Below are positions 63,985-64,000 of a stretch of DNA of 64,000 nucleotides, in pieces (position 1 is the first letter of the stretch; the number at the start of each line of letters is the position of its first letter). Both the position numbers and the translations under genes were made by a program. The notes under the pieces are model-generated. The model was not told where the DNA came from. It saw nothing but the letters and a program-made list of their open reading frames with translations, and ran no database searches. Source of the stretch: Streptomyces sp. NBC_01446 (GTDB lineage: Bacteria > Actinomycetota > Actinomycetes > Streptomycetales > Streptomycetaceae); the NCBI RefSeq assembly GCF_026340095.1, contig NZ_JAPEPO010000001.1:4122501-4186500 (forward strand), given 5' to 3'.

Positions 63985-64000
63985 GCATGTCACGGGAGGG

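Overview
The window is a high-GC actinobacterial chromosome segment, almost certainly Streptomyces. The supporting evidence is strong third-position GC bias, many GTG starts, several apparently leaderless genes, a fused cydCD, a Rex operator upstream of cydA, a Tat-secreted DyP peroxidase inside a Sco/PCuAC/CopCD copper cluster, and GTTTCACGTGAAAC parS sites. Two exact parS sites, two near-matches and two groups of DnaA boxes place it close to the chromosomal origin. I see no insertion sequence, prophage or CRISPR array. This is core chromosome.

Layout. 1-2.9 kb: end of a YibE/F membrane protein, then a TPP riboswitch and thiC. 3-6.5 kb (minus): a membrane protein of unknown function, a metallophosphoesterase and a LacI-type regulator. 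7-16.2 kb (plus): a hisC-like aminotransferase, the Rex-controlled cydA-cydB-cydCD cytochrome bd operon, and a DosS-like GAF/GAF histidine kinase. 16.5-23.8 kb (minus): a Cof-type HAD phosphatase, a luciferase-like F420/flavin oxidoreductase, the RNA 2'-phosphotransferase kptA, a MerR regulator, and a coupled set of M24-peptidase-like protein, alpha/beta hydrolase-SDR fusion and PF10118 metal-dependent hydrolase. 24-28.2 kb (plus): a tightly coupled four-gene ABC exporter (ATPase-permease-ATPase-permease) and a 74-residue protein.

28.3-38.4 kb (minus): a second Cof-type phosphatase and serS, a roughly 700-bp gene-free region with a DnaA-box cluster, then a copper/secretion block read as membrane protein, YcnI-like, Sco, PCuAC, CopCD and DyP peroxidase, ending in pheA. 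38.6-48.7 kb: two RsbW-like anti-sigma/ATPase proteins, aminopeptidase P, a SpoIIE/PP2C phosphatase, a degenerate PrimPol-like protein, a secreted protein, a SEC-C/DUF5926 protein, a glycerophosphodiester phosphodiesterase and an HtrA-like protease. tRNA-Ser(TGA) follows at 48.7 kb, next to an intact PrimPol protein.

50.7-55.7 kb (plus): a five-gene set (acyl-CoA dehydrogenase, MaoC-DUF35 protein, acyl-CoA dehydrogenase, MaoC, Ltp2-like lyase) in the arrangement of the mycobacterial igr cholesterol side-chain genes. 55.7-59.4 kb: a secreted DUF1906 protein, an ECF sigma factor of the SigE family, and an acyl-CoA ligase. 59.6-63.9 kb (minus): a 1424-residue PAS/PAS/kinase-like/receiver-like protein that has lost key catalytic residues.

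The most interesting points are the origin-proximal architecture (parS on the cydCD start codon, parS-like dyad inside the TPP riboswitch, two DnaA-box groups), a PrimPol pair of which one lacks all catalytic residues, the pseudokinase hybrid protein with repeated Arg-rich motifs, the igr-like operon, and three unrelated minisatellites of 16, 17 and 22 bp at gene boundaries.
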